64,000 bases of DNA from an uncultured bacterium (GTDB taxonomy: Bacteria; Planctomycetota; JAJSAM01; JAJVHW01): positions 1 to 64,000 of the forward strand of contig CALKVK010000035.1 of assembly GCA_937996235.1 (NCBI GenBank). Reading direction: 5' to 3'. Positions 40,901-48,657 of this stretch are shown here, piece after piece. A model generated the notes under the pieces. It did no database searches, was not told the origin of the DNA, and was given only the letters and a program-made list of their open reading frames with translations. The stretch's first letter is position 1; every line of letters starts with the position of its first letter. Position numbers and translations under genes: made by a program.

Positions 40901-41623
40901 CTGCGGCGTGCCGAGCGTCGCGTCGAGCTGCGTGAGCGCGTCGTCGGTCTCGCCCTTGGCGAGCCCGTAGTCCGCGAGGCGCGGCTCGCCGTCCTTCGCG
41001 AGCAGGATGTTCCCCGGCTTGATGTCGCGGTGGACCACGCCGTGCGCGTGCGCGTGGGCGATCGCCTCGGCCATCTTGCGCGCGATCGTGACGGCCTCGC
41101 CGGGATCGAGCGGTCCCTCCTTGCGGATGCGCTCGTGGAGCGTGCGCCCCTCCACGTACTCCATCACGAACCAGACGATGCCGTCGGACTCGCCGCAGTC
41201 GAGGCCGCGCACGATGTGCGGGTGGTCGAGGCGGCCGACGAGCGCGGCCTCGCGCTGCAGCCGCTCGACCTGGCGCGGGTCGTCGGTCAGGTCGCGGCGC
41301 AGGATCTTGATCGCGACGTGCCGCTTCATCGCGCGCTGGTACGCGCGGTAGACGGAGCCCATCGCGCCCGATCCGAGGCGCGCCTCGAGCGAGTAGCCGG
41401 GGATCGGCTCGCGCCCGGTGCGGAGGCCGGCGGCGCGCGCGACGAGGACCGCGTCGCCTTCGCGCATCACGCCGCGCTTCACGAGCACGTTCCGCAGCGA
41501 CTCGCGCACGCCCATCTCGGCCATGCGCTCCTGCACGCGGACGCTCTCGCGGAGCTCCTCGTCGGTCACGAAGCCGCCCTTCTGGGCGTGCTCCGCGAAC
41601 AGCAGGTCGTCGTTGCCGGGCAT
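37943..41623 (-). CDS. Transmembrane Ser/Thr protein kinase with long extracytoplasmic part
   Basis: 1226 aa. An N-terminal helical segment (1-70) precedes a Hanks-type kinase domain (about 75-340): glycine loop GSGAMGSVY (84-92), Lys106, HRDIKPGN (198-205), DYG instead of DFG (218-220), APEQ (244-247). One membrane helix lies at about 364-384. The 840 residues beyond are helical and Glu/Arg/Ala-rich up to about 1000, then a beta-rich C-terminal domain of laminin-G/lectin-like character (FLYRSDAPYFLLASIGGVNAG, RRIELWVDGRRIAEADL). It may sense wall or surface ligands. A TATCAT box is 8 nt before ATG 41623, and the FHA gene is coupled downstream. Confidence 0.85.
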   Translation of the reverse strand: MPGNDDLLFAEHAQKGGFVTDEELRESVRVQERMAEMGVRESLRNVLVKRGVMREGDAVLVARAAGLRTGREPIPGYSLEARLGSGAMGSVYRAYQRAMKRHVAIKILRRDLTDDPRQVERLQREAALVGRLDHPHIVRGLDCGESDGIVWFVMEYVEGRTLHERIRKEGPLDPGEAVTIARKMAEAIAHAHAHGVVHRDIKPGNILLAKDGEPRLADYGLAKGETDDALTQLDATLGTPQYIAPEQARNPRDADVRSDIYSLGATLYAMLAGRPPFQAETLAATLTKVLYERPMPLSEAAPGTPREVAYVVERMMAKDRRHRYATPEELVRDLRALELGRLHVPAGFRGDIESFVETRRRRRLTVGATGAVLALAATAAILLGWRRARDEADARVAAREDLAAVVELAGDRATWDGATVDAMIRRLEAHLAAHADAATAPEARAALARWRAQADAIERVQRLALRLASDSEPDWPALLTDLRAESARLERDADADVARRRLAGLTPEVERARDRAARDAVRRACEAVEGLDLLASARRLDEAAGAVRDRCYGVGPAPEAEALADLARDFRRAHELLGQHSAAYDAAVRDGALARDDLGALESRLSAWRIAAEKDAELAQLLSRLPPAGQRRALVLDRYEAERARLVDASARRRRALETEAEELLLSRRFAEAEALLAEGGARLLPADRDVVAELRARIGSRRENEARELDRLVTDTGQEFLDELGAREYRDARETLQEFGSFTAGWVSDDAPAARLVREGGALLELVDRLAWQAFRRRLESGAPLDNGLWQGRGIRSRRVRELVVRGDEVAYTDEAGVTWRGALRDLELSDVLDYSGLSAATDAEAALVAAAMLVTETSRDLEPRRTLERMAQAAPLLDRARGASRLAQIAELVAERRRRLVARAEGELTEAETRAAQLHEEARRALDEGRQDDAARQLESLLTLQRLRRTEYVLRRRDEIERELGRAQQAQTTARYAERLAGARLTEGGGGTATYEIDFDAPDVQRAIRLDPGRTTLRRHDGVPAALAAPSGDDVPVVENRVFAWEAWDGDPAHHPRRSPLVLDSPFLERKRVELSFLYRSDAPYFLLASIGGVNAGVLSAADQREGGRGVALWQSDDLESADAAFGPRHRAQYLQSHPEVLRNEGDTTFFQFEPGRLYRVLLVRDERRIELWVDGRRIAEADLRPAPGGALAGKIVVQSYTGGEIDDVRVTGTLDPEWLRNRR

Positions 41624-41631
41624 CGGCCCCC

Positions 41632-41637
41632 ATGATA
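41632..41637 (-). promoter_or_regulatory. -10-like box (TATCAT) for the Ser/Thr kinase gene
   Basis: TATCAT on the minus strand ends 8 nt before ATG 41623, again without a ribosome-binding site. It faces away from the divergent zinc-finger gene that begins at 41660. Confidence 0.45.
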
Positions 41638-41659
41638 CGAGTGGCCGCACGGAGGAGCC

Positions 41660-42172
41660 TTGGAGTCGATCGACGCCCTGCCGCCGCAGGCCCGTTTCGC
41701 GCTGCGCGTCGTCGCGGCCGGGCTCGCCCACGACGACGCCGCGCGGCTGCTCGCCGCGGCGCCCGACGCCTACGCCACGCTGCTGCGGACGGCCGCGCAC
41801 CGCGCCGGCGTCGCGCTCCCGTCACCCGGGTCCGACGCCGCCCTGCGCGACGCCGCGCTCGCGCCGCTCGTGGCCGCGGCGCGGGGCCCTTCGGCGCGCC
41901 GCCCCGCGACGCGCTGCCCGCAGGCGGACGTGCTGCGGGCCTTCGCCGCCGAGGCGCTCGCGGGCCCCCTGCTGCTCGCCACCGCGGAGCACGTCGCCGA
42001 CTGCCCGGCCTGCCTCGACGCGCTCGTCCGCCTGCGGCGCGAGGGCCCGCCGCCGGCCGAGGAGACCGCGCGCCCGGTCCCGGGCCGCCGGCGCGGCGCG
42101 TCCGTCGCCTGCGTGGCGCTCGCGCTCGCCGCACTCGGCGCGGTCGCGTGGCTGCTGCTCCGCGCCCGCTGA
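41660..42172 (+). CDS. Membrane protein with putative zinc finger (anti-sigma-like)
   Basis: 170 aa starting at TTG 41660 behind GGAGGAG (41651-41657). An Ala/Leu-rich N-terminal domain is followed by Cys87 and HVADCPAC (about residues 111-118), a zf-HC2-like C...H-x3-C-x2-C arrangement, then a Pro/Arg stretch and one C-terminal membrane helix (about 149-167). It resembles anti-sigma factors but has almost nothing beyond the membrane and no sigma gene is adjacent. It is divergent from the Ser/Thr kinase gene. Confidence 0.6.
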   Translation: MESIDALPPQARFALRVVAAGLAHDDAARLLAAAPDAYATLLRTAAHRAGVALPSPGSDAALRDAALAPLVAAARGPSARRPATRCPQADVLRAFAAEALAGPLLLATAEHVADCPACLDALVRLRREGPPPAEETARPVPGRRRGASVACVALALAALGAVAWLLLRAR

Positions 42173-42187
42173 CGGCGCCCCGCGAGC

Positions 42188-42871
42188 TCAGCGCGCGGCG
42201 CGCAGGAGCGCGCGCTCGGCCACGTCGCGCGCCGCGCGCGGGACCAGCGCGGCGGCCGCGTCGAGCGAGGCGCGCACGTCGGCGGCGGTCGCTCCCGCGC
42301 GGAGCGCGCCGTGGACGTGGCCGGGGAGCTGCTGCACGAGGCCCTGCGCGGCGAGCAGCACGACGGCGACGCGCTCGCGCTGGGCGAGGTCCAGGCCCGG
42401 CCGCGCGAGCACGCGGCCGTAGGCGCTCTCGAGCACCCACGCCGGCAGCTCCGCGTCGAGCGCCTCGAGGCGCCCGAGGACGCGCTCCGCGTCGGCCCCG
42501 TACACGCGTGCGAAGAGCGCACGTCCGCGCGCGCGGAACAGCTCGGCGCGCACGCCCGGGTCCGCGGGCAGGCCGGACTCGACCGCGGGGGCGGAGCCGG
42601 CGGGCGCGCGGCCGAACGCGGCGCGCAGCGCGGACAGCGCGTCGAGCGTCCGCGGGTACCCGGCGAACGGCGCGAGCATCAGCAGGGCCTCGCGGAGCGC
42701 CGTGGGCGCGACGCCTGCCGCGAGCGCGGCGTCGAGCGCCGCGGCGAGCGCGGCTTCGGCACCGGCGACGGCCGCGGCGGCGCACGCGGCGAGGTGCGGC
42801 CCGGGGTCCGGGCCGGCGCCGGGAGCGGAGTCGTCGGACGCAGCGCCGGACGCCTGCGGCGCCGCGCTCAC
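42188..42871 (-). CDS. Carboxymuconolactone decarboxylase (AhpD-like) family protein
   Basis: 227 aa, all-helical. Two similar halves contain the family segments ALREALLMLAPFAGYPRTLDALSALR (about residues 57-82) and QRERVAVVLLAAQGLVQQLPGHVHGALRAGAT (about 160-195). The redox CxxC of AhpD is missing, so a peroxidase-coupling role is unlikely and the decarboxylase-like or an unknown activity is more probable. GTG 42871 overlaps the stop of the upstream TPR-like gene (GTGA). Confidence 0.65.
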   Translation of the reverse strand: MSAAPQASGAASDDSAPGAGPDPGPHLAACAAAAVAGAEAALAAALDAALAAGVAPTALREALLMLAPFAGYPRTLDALSALRAAFGRAPAGSAPAVESGLPADPGVRAELFRARGRALFARVYGADAERVLGRLEALDAELPAWVLESAYGRVLARPGLDLAQRERVAVVLLAAQGLVQQLPGHVHGALRAGATAADVRASLDAAAALVPRAARDVAERALLRAAR

Positions 42872-43359
42872 ACGTCCACGTCGGAGCGGCCGATCCGCGC
42901 GAGCAGGCGGTCCCAGTCCACGGACCGCACCTCGTCGTCGCGGATCGGACCGAGCGCCCGCAGGCGCTCCCACTCGCGGGCGTCGCGGCAGTCGCCCCAG
43001 GGCGCGGGCTCGCGGACCGCGACCGCGGCGGGCGCGGGCGGCGCGACGACCGCGACGGGCTCGTCGTCGCGGAAGCCGACGGGCAGCTCGAGGCGGCGTG
43101 CGAGGTAGCGCTCGGGCGCGAGGCGCCGTGCCGCCGACAGCTCGCGGCGCGCGAGGTCCTCGTCGCGCGACACGAGGTACAGCCGGCCGAGTCCGAAGCG
43201 GACGCGGAACGAGCCCGGCACGAGGCGCGCGCAGCGCTGCAGGCGCCGGCGTGCGGCGGCGAGGTTGCCGCGCCGCAGGTCGAGCTCGGCGAGCGCGAAC
43301 AGCGCCAGCGCCGCGACGCAGTCGACGGGGTGGCGCAGGAATTCACGCAGACCGCGCAT
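42868..43359 (-). CDS. Small TPR-like protein
   Basis: 163 aa. Residues about 15-80 hold two tetratricopeptide-like helix pairs (LALFALAELDLRRGNLAAARRRLQRCARLVPG and VRFGLGRLYLVSRDEDLARRELSAARRLAPE). The rest is Pro/Ala-rich, then an acidic-basic C-terminus ending RSVDWDRLLARIGRSDVDV. Probably an adaptor; partner unknown. ATG 43359 has a TACCCT box 9 nt upstream. Confidence 0.6.
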   Translation of the reverse strand: MRGLREFLRHPVDCVAALALFALAELDLRRGNLAAARRRLQRCARLVPGSFRVRFGLGRLYLVSRDEDLARRELSAARRLAPERYLARRLELPVGFRDDEPVAVVAPPAPAAVAVREPAPWGDCRDAREWERLRALGPIRDDEVRSVDWDRLLARIGRSDVDV

Positions 43360-43368
43360 GGCGTGCGC

Positions 43369-43374
43369 AGGGTA
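43369..43374 (-). promoter_or_regulatory. -10-like box (TACCCT)
   Basis: TACCCT on the minus strand ends 9 nt before ATG 43359. The 260-bp gap from here to the next plus-strand gene (43620) contains no gene, only a short stem (ACCCG/CGGGT around 43567-43580). Confidence 0.4.
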
Positions 43375-43619
43375 GTGCACGGCCCCCCCGGCCGTGTCGA
43401 TTCGATCGGGGTTGCGGCCCTCGCGCCTCAAGCGGGCTCGGAACGGGTGCCGATACGGACGCGGCGGAGCTCCCGGGACGTGCCCGGCGTCCGCCTCCGT
43501 GCTCGGGCGCCGGACGTGTTCGCCGGCGCGCTGGAGGTCCCGAACGTCGTGATGTCCGCTCCCCACCCGTCGGCGGGTGACGTCCGCACACTCGGACGGC
43601 TCGCGCGGAGGCGTCCGCG

Positions 43620-46600
43620 ATGACGTCGCTGCGCGGCAACCTCAACACCGTCGACCTGGCGAACATCCTGCAGATGCTGCAGATGAACCAGCGCGAGGGC
43701 ACGCTGGTCATCGCCGGTCCGGCCGGCCGCAAGGCCATCTACTTCGGCGTCGACGGCGTCTCGACGCTGACGCGCGGCGGCCGCCGCGGCGGCACGCTCG
43801 GCTCGATCCTCGTGCGCCAGGGCTGGGTCACGGACGAGCAGCTGCGCGACGCGCTCCACCGGCAGTCCGCGGGCAGCGGCCGCATGCTCGGCCAGGTGCT
43901 GGTCGAGATCGGGCTCGTCACGCGCGAGCAGCTCGAGGAGGCGCTGCGCATCCAGATCGAGGAGGAGATCTACGACCTCTTCATCAGCAAGGACGCGCAG
44001 TTCGAGTTCATCGAGGGCGCCGTGCCGGCGGAGTTCCGCGACGCCGAGGACGTGCACCGCATCTCGTTCAACGTCAACAGCCTCATCATGGAGGCGGCCC
44101 AGCGCATCGACGAGTGGGAGTGGATCCAGGGCGTCGTCCCCGACTACCGCGAGATCTACCGCTACACCGGCGTGAACGTCCCGCTCGACGACGCCATCTT
44201 CCACGAGCCGTCGGCCGGGCGCGTCCTGACGGCCGTGGACGGGCGCCGCGACGTCGACGACCTGATCGCGACGTCGTACGTCGGGCGCTTCGAGGTGTGC
44301 AAGGTGCTCGCGCTCCTGATCCAGGCGGGGGCGCTCGAGCCCGTGCCCGCGGAGGCGCTGCGCACCGAGGCCGCGAAGGCGATCAGCGCGGGCGACACGG
44401 CGGGCACGCTGAAGTACCTGACGCGGCTCGTCGACCTGCACGCCGAGTCCGCCGAGACGCACCTGCAGCTCGCGGAGGCGTACGAGAGCGAGCGGGAGCT
44501 CGAGCGCGCGGCGTTCCACTACCGCGTGTACGCCGAGATCCTGGTGGACTCGGGCCGCGCGAAGGACGCCTTCAAGATCTACCGCCGGGTGTTCGAGCTG
44601 CTGCCGACGGAGCTCGGCGCCGCCGACCGGATGATGGAGATCTTCGCGTCGAACCCGCGCGGGCTCGAGGAGCACCAGCGCGAGATCGTCGAGTGCGGGA
44701 AGCTGCTCGCGGACGTGCAGATCGGACTCGGCCGCCCGGGCCGCGCCGTGCAGGCGCTGCAGCGCGTCGTCGCGCTCACGCCCGACGACACCGACCTGCG
44801 CAGCCGGCTGATCGACGTCTACGTCGCCGCGGACATGCGGCGCGAGGCCGCCGCCGAGTACGAGGCGCTCGCCGAGATGGCGCTCGCGGTGCAGGACACG
44901 GCGCGCGCGGAGAGCATCTACCGGCGCATCCTCGCGCTCGACCCGGCGCGCGACGACATCGTCTCGCGCCTGAACCGTCTCATCTCGCGCCGGACGCTGC
45001 GCCGCCGCAGCGTGCGCAACACGCTCGTCGGCGTGCTGCTGGCAGGCGCGATCGCCGTCGGCGGCTGGTACGGCTTCCGCGCGTGGATGGACTACCGCGA
45101 GGAGGTCACGCGCGAGCGGCGCGCCGCGACCGACTCTCTGCACGCGCTGCGCGAGACCAACGCCCCGATCGAGAACGACCTGCGGCGCGCCCTCGAGCAG
45201 CTCGTCGCGAGCCGGATGGACGAGGACGCGCTCCTCGCACAGCTCGTGGCGGGACGCGGCGACCGCGAGCTCCTGCGCAAGCACGCCGACGACGTCGCGC
45301 AGAGCTACGCGAACGCCGCGGCCGCCGCGCCCGACGACGTCGTCGCCGAAGAGGCGCGCGAGGCCGCGGAGGGCGTGCGCCGCGATCTCGCCAACCTCGA
45401 CCGTGCCGTCGAGGACGCGGTCGCGACGCTCGCGCAGCGCGCGCAGGCCGTGTACCTGCAGGGCAAGGGACTCCTGGACTCGGGCGCCGGCTCCGAGGAG
45501 CAGCTCGCCGCGTTCGAGCGCGCGATGCACCTGGCCGAGCCGTGCAGCACGTGGCGCGAGAGCAGCGAGGGCACCGAGTGCCAGGCCTACGCGCTCGGGC
45601 TGCGCGAGATGCTCGACGCGCTGACGGCGACGCAGGCGAAGGTGACCGAGCTCGTCGAGTCGGGCCGCACGGCCGAGGCGTTCGACCGCGCGATCACGTT
45701 CCTGCGCGCGTACCCGCCGCCGGACCTCGCCGCGCGCCTGCGCGTCCCGATCACCGTCACGTCGCAGCCGCCGCGCGCGACGATCAGCGTGGACGGCCGC
45801 GACACCGGGCTGCGCACGCCGGCGCCGGTGCTCGTGCCGCTGCGCGCGGGCGCGCTGCTCGTGCTCTCGTCCGAGGGCTTCGACGCGACCGAGCTGCGCA
45901 TCCCGCCCATCACCGAGCCCGACCCGCGCCTGGCCGCCGACCTCGTCCCGCGCAGCATCGACGCCGCGCTCCAGCGGCGCCTGCTGTACGCGACGGCGGA
46001 GCTCGGCGGGCGCCTGGACGCCGCGCCCGCGGTCACGCACGAGGACGTGATCGTGCCGACGCGTGCGACGCGCGTCGAGGTGATCGACGTGACGAGCGGA
46101 CGTCTCGCGGTGCCGCTGCAGCTGCGCAATCCCAACGGCGCGGTCGCGCGCCCCGTCGTGCACGCGGGCATCGCCGCGATCGCCGCGGTGGACGGGACCA
46201 TCTACTTCTACGAGATCGGGTCGCGGCGCCTGCTCGGCACCTATGCGGCGCCGGGCGAGGTGCGTGCGGACCTCCAGGGGACGCCGGACGGCCGGCTGCT
46301 CGTGACCACGACGGACGGCCGCGTGACGGCGGTCGAACTCGCGACGCGCCGCGAGATCTGGCGCCATCCCGCGCGCGGCCGCGCCGCGGCGGGCGGCGGC
46401 GCCGTCGGCGGCGTGCTGCGCAGCGGCGAGGAGCTCCTCTTCGCGTCCGGGGACGGGCGCGTGGACTTCCTGGACCCGACGAGCGGCGCGCTGCTGCGCA
46501 CCATCGCGCTGCGGACGCCGGACGGACCGGCGGCGCTGGCGGGCGGGATCGCGGCGACGGGGTCCGAGGTGTACGGCCTGACGCGCCAGGGCGCCGTGCT

Positions 46601-46997
46601 GCGGGCGAGCCGCACGACCGGCGTCGCCGACTGGTCGATGCCGCTCGAGCTCGAGCCCGCAGGCGCTCCGATGCTCGTCGAGGGACACGTCGTCGTGGTC
46701 GGCAAGCAGGGTCGTGTCGTCGTGCTGAACGACGCCGACGGCGAGCTCATCGACGAGCTCGACCTCGGCTCCGAGGTCACCGGGGCACCGGTGGCCGACG
46801 GGCCCGACGTCCTCGCCGGCCTCGCGGACGGGCGCCTCGTCGCGCTCCGCGTCGGCGGCGGCTCGGTGCGGCTCCAGTGGAGCTTCACCGTGCCGCAGAG
46901 CGACGGCCCGGTGGCGGTCACCACCTCCCCGGCCGTCGTCGACGGTCTCGTGTACTTCGGCGCCGCCGACGCCCGTCTGCGCGCCGTGGCCCGCTGA
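43620..46997 (+). CDS. Membrane protein with DUF4388, TPR, PEGA and beta-propeller domains
   Basis: 1125 aa. The N-terminus (1-150) is a DUF4388/PATAN-type domain (LRGNLNTVDLANILQMLQMNQREGTLVI) continuing into a MshEN-like segment (LGSILVRQGWVTDEQL, LGQVLVEIGLVTREQL). TPR helices run from about 257 to 447, one membrane helix from about 466 to 488, a helical region to 700, a PEGA domain (ITVTSQPPRATISVDGRDTG, about 710-760), and a PQQ-type seven-blade-like propeller (about 785-1125, repeats of VVVxxDGxxxxLDxxTG). The first part is cytoplasmic, the propeller outside. PATAN/DUF4388 domains occur in proteins that act with roadblock proteins and small GTPases, both encoded downstream. Start ATG 43620 with GGAGG 8 nt upstream. 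Confidence 0.85.
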   Translation: MTSLRGNLNTVDLANILQMLQMNQREGTLVIAGPAGRKAIYFGVDGVSTLTRGGRRGGTLGSILVRQGWVTDEQLRDALHRQSAGSGRMLGQVLVEIGLVTREQLEEALRIQIEEEIYDLFISKDAQFEFIEGAVPAEFRDAEDVHRISFNVNSLIMEAAQRIDEWEWIQGVVPDYREIYRYTGVNVPLDDAIFHEPSAGRVLTAVDGRRDVDDLIATSYVGRFEVCKVLALLIQAGALEPVPAEALRTEAAKAISAGDTAGTLKYLTRLVDLHAESAETHLQLAEAYESERELERAAFHYRVYAEILVDSGRAKDAFKIYRRVFELLPTELGAADRMMEIFASNPRGLEEHQREIVECGKLLADVQIGLGRPGRAVQALQRVVALTPDDTDLRSRLIDVYVAADMRREAAAEYEALAEMALAVQDTARAESIYRRILALDPARDDIVSRLNRLISRRTLRRRSVRNTLVGVLLAGAIAVGGWYGFRAWMDYREEVTRERRAATDSLHALRETNAPIENDLRRALEQLVASRMDEDALLAQLVAGRGDRELLRKHADDVAQSYANAAAAAPDDVVAEEAREAAEGVRRDLANLDRAVEDAVATLAQRAQAVYLQGKGLLDSGAGSEEQLAAFERAMHLAEPCSTWRESSEGTECQAYALGLREMLDALTATQAKVTELVESGRTAEAFDRAITFLRAYPPPDLAARLRVPITVTSQPPRATISVDGRDTGLRTPAPVLVPLRAGALLVLSSEGFDATELRIPPITEPDPRLAADLVPRSIDAALQRRLLYATAELGGRLDAAPAVTHEDVIVPTRATRVEVIDVTSGRLAVPLQLRNPNGAVARPVVHAGIAAIAAVDGTIYFYEIGSRRLLGTYAAPGEVRADLQGTPDGRLLVTTTDGRVTAVELATRREIWRHPARGRAAAGGGAVGGVLRSGEELLFASGDGRVDFLDPTSGALLRTIALRTPDGPAALAGGIAATGSEVYGLTRQGAVLRASRTTGVADWSMPLELEPAGAPMLVEGHVVVVGKQGRVVVLNDADGELIDELDLGSEVTGAPVADGPDVLAGLADGRLVALRVGGGSVRLQWSFTVPQSDGPVAVTTSPAVVDGLVYFGAADARLRAVAR

Positions 46998-47071
46998 GCG
47001 CGAGCGCGCGCCCGGCCGGCTCCACGCCTCGAAGCCGAGGCCGGCAGACCCGCGTGTGCGAAATGCGAGGA

Positions 47072-47092
47072 CGTTTCTCAAGCCGAGAAACG
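47072..47092 (+). terminator. Hairpin in the gap after the DUF4388 gene
   Basis: CGTTTCTC (47072-47079) and GAGAAACG (47085-47092) form a perfect 8-bp stem with a 5-nt loop, unusually A/T-containing for this genome. It lies 75 bp after the stop at 46997 and 54 bp before GTG 47147. It may act as terminator or attenuator within the cluster. Confidence 0.45.
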
Positions 47093-47146
47093 CCGGAATC
47101 CGATGAGGGCGACGGGGCGTCCCGGTCGACGCTCCAGGCAGGAAAC

Positions 47147-48295
47147 GTGCGACTGCTCGAACGTCTGCGGCGACATCGCGAGATCACGCGCCTGCGCGCG
47201 GAGGTGAGGCGTACGCCCGCACCTGCCGCGTTCGGCGCACTCGCCGAGCGTCTGCTCGCGCACGGCCGCCTCGACGAGGCGCTCGCGGCGGCGGAGGAGG
47301 GGCTGCGGCTCTTCCCGGACGCCGACCGCCTCGCGCACGTGCGCTCGTTCGTGAAGCGCAAGACGCTCGCGGGGAGCATCCGCCGACTGCGCGGCGAGCT
47401 CGGCCGGCGACCGTCCCCCGTGGCGTACGTGCACCTCGCGGAGATCTACCGCGAGCTCGGCAGCGAGGACGAGGCGCTCGAGACGGCCACGCAGTGCGCC
47501 GAGCGCTTCCCCCTGAACGAGGCGCCGTATCTCATCGAGGGCGAGATCCGGCTCGAGCGCTTCCTCCGCGACCGGATCGCCAAGGACGGCGAGCTGGCGG
47601 AGGCCGCGCTGCGCCGTGCGACGCGCATCAACGCCCACAGCATCAAGGGCGCGCTGCTGCTCGCGGAGCTCTACCACCTGGTCGGCGCCGTGGGCGCGTG
47701 CCGGGAGCAGCTCGGCGTCGTGCTGGCGGCGAACCCCGCGGCCCCCGGCGTGCAGGAGTTCCTGGACGGCCTCGACGCCGCGGGCGGCGACGCGCCGGAG
47801 CCCGACTTCTACGACCTCGTCCGCGCCGTCGAGAGCGAGGGCGAGTTCGCCCGCGACCCCGCCGCGTTCCCGGCCGCGATCGGCGCCGGCCCGCGCCGCC
47901 CCGCGCGCCGCCGCGTGGACGTGGACGGCGTCGCGGACGCGGTCGTGCGCCTCGGCATCGAGGACGGCATGCGCAACTCCGTCGTGCTCGATGCGGACGG
48001 CGTCGTGATCGCCCAGCAGGGCACGCCGCTCGGCCTCGCGCCGGACGCGTTCGCGGAGCTGGTGCGCCGCCTGCGCGCCATCGCGGACGACGCGAGCCGC
48101 CGCATGGACACGGGTGCGCTCGTGCGCGCCGAGATCGACGGGCCGTCCGGCAGCGTCACCGTCATGCGCCTGCGCAGCCTGACCGTCGGAGCCCTCTATT
48201 CGGAGCCGCTCCGTGCCGATCGGGTCTGGGAGATGTTGCAGGACTGCTCGGCCCCCCACGTCACGCCCGTCCGCGAGGAGGCTCCGCATGCGTAG
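47147..48295 (+). CDS. TPR protein with C-terminal roadblock/LC7-like domain
   Basis: 382 aa. Residues 1-225 are TPR-like helix pairs (FGALAERLLAHGRLDEALAAAEEGLRLFPDAD and several more). The C-terminal 125 residues (about 258-375: VADAVVRLGIEDGMRNSVVLDADGVVIAQQG, then LVRAEIDGPSGSVTVMRL) have the helix-strand-strand pattern of roadblock/LC7 proteins, the family of MglB. Start GTG 47147 behind AGGAAA; an in-frame ATG at 47063 would run through the hairpin and is less likely. It overlaps the next gene by 8 bp. It probably scaffolds the roadblock/GTPase module. Confidence 0.75.
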   Translation: MRLLERLRRHREITRLRAEVRRTPAPAAFGALAERLLAHGRLDEALAAAEEGLRLFPDADRLAHVRSFVKRKTLAGSIRRLRGELGRRPSPVAYVHLAEIYRELGSEDEALETATQCAERFPLNEAPYLIEGEIRLERFLRDRIAKDGELAEAALRRATRINAHSIKGALLLAELYHLVGAVGACREQLGVVLAANPAAPGVQEFLDGLDAAGGDAPEPDFYDLVRAVESEGEFARDPAAFPAAIGAGPRRPARRRVDVDGVADAVVRLGIEDGMRNSVVLDADGVVIAQQGTPLGLAPDAFAELVRRLRAIADDASRRMDTGALVRAEIDGPSGSVTVMRLRSLTVGALYSEPLRADRVWEMLQDCSAPHVTPVREEAPHA

Positions 48296-48641
48296 CATCC
48301 TCAAGCGGCTGAACGACGTCGTGGGCGTGAAGGGGAGCCTCGCCGTCACGAAGGACGGAATGGTCATCGCGAGCCATCTCGGCAGACAGCTCCGCGAGGA
48401 CCTGGTGGCGGCCGTCGCCGCGAATGCCGTGCGCTCCACGCGCAAGGCGCTCGAGGAACTCGGCCTGCGTCAGTTCAGTCGGTTCACGCTCGTATCGAGC
48501 CACGGGAAGATGGTCTTCACCGAGGCGGGTGCGGCGTACCTGGTCGTGGTCACGGACCGCACGGTCGACGTCGGACCGGTGCAGATCGAGATCGACTCCG
48601 CAGTGATGCGGATCAGGCAGCTCGGCGAGATCCGCGTCTAG
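48288..48641 (+). CDS. Roadblock/LC7 domain protein (MglB-like)
   Basis: 117 aa, a single roadblock/LC7 domain: N-terminal helix RSILKRLNDVVGVKGSLAVTKDGMVIASHLG, a long helix EDLVAAVAANAVRSTRKALEELGL, then strands FTLVSSHGKMVFTEAG and YLVVVTDRTVDVG. Homodimers of this fold act as GTPase-activating or exchange partners of MglA. GAGGAG stands 7 nt before ATG 48288, inside the end of the TPR-roadblock gene. The MglA-like GTPase gene starts 16 bp after its stop. Confidence 0.85.
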   Translation: MRSILKRLNDVVGVKGSLAVTKDGMVIASHLGRQLREDLVAAVAANAVRSTRKALEELGLRQFSRFTLVSSHGKMVFTEAGAAYLVVVTDRTVDVGPVQIEIDSAVMRIRQLGEIRV

Positions 48642-48657
48642 CGGCTCGGAGGTAGCG

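Noticed and set aside
37551..43346. Very long open frames antisense or in other frames to real genes (for example 37551-43346 minus, 27648-33116 plus, 53792-56356 minus).
   Set aside because: They result from the scarcity of stop codons at this GC content. Their translations are Arg/Ala/Pro-rich shadows, while the genes in the accepted frames show conserved motifs.
47063..47146. ATG 47063 as start of the TPR-roadblock protein.
   Set aside because: The extension would run through a perfect hairpin and has no ribosome-binding site. GTG 47147 has AGGAAA upstream.
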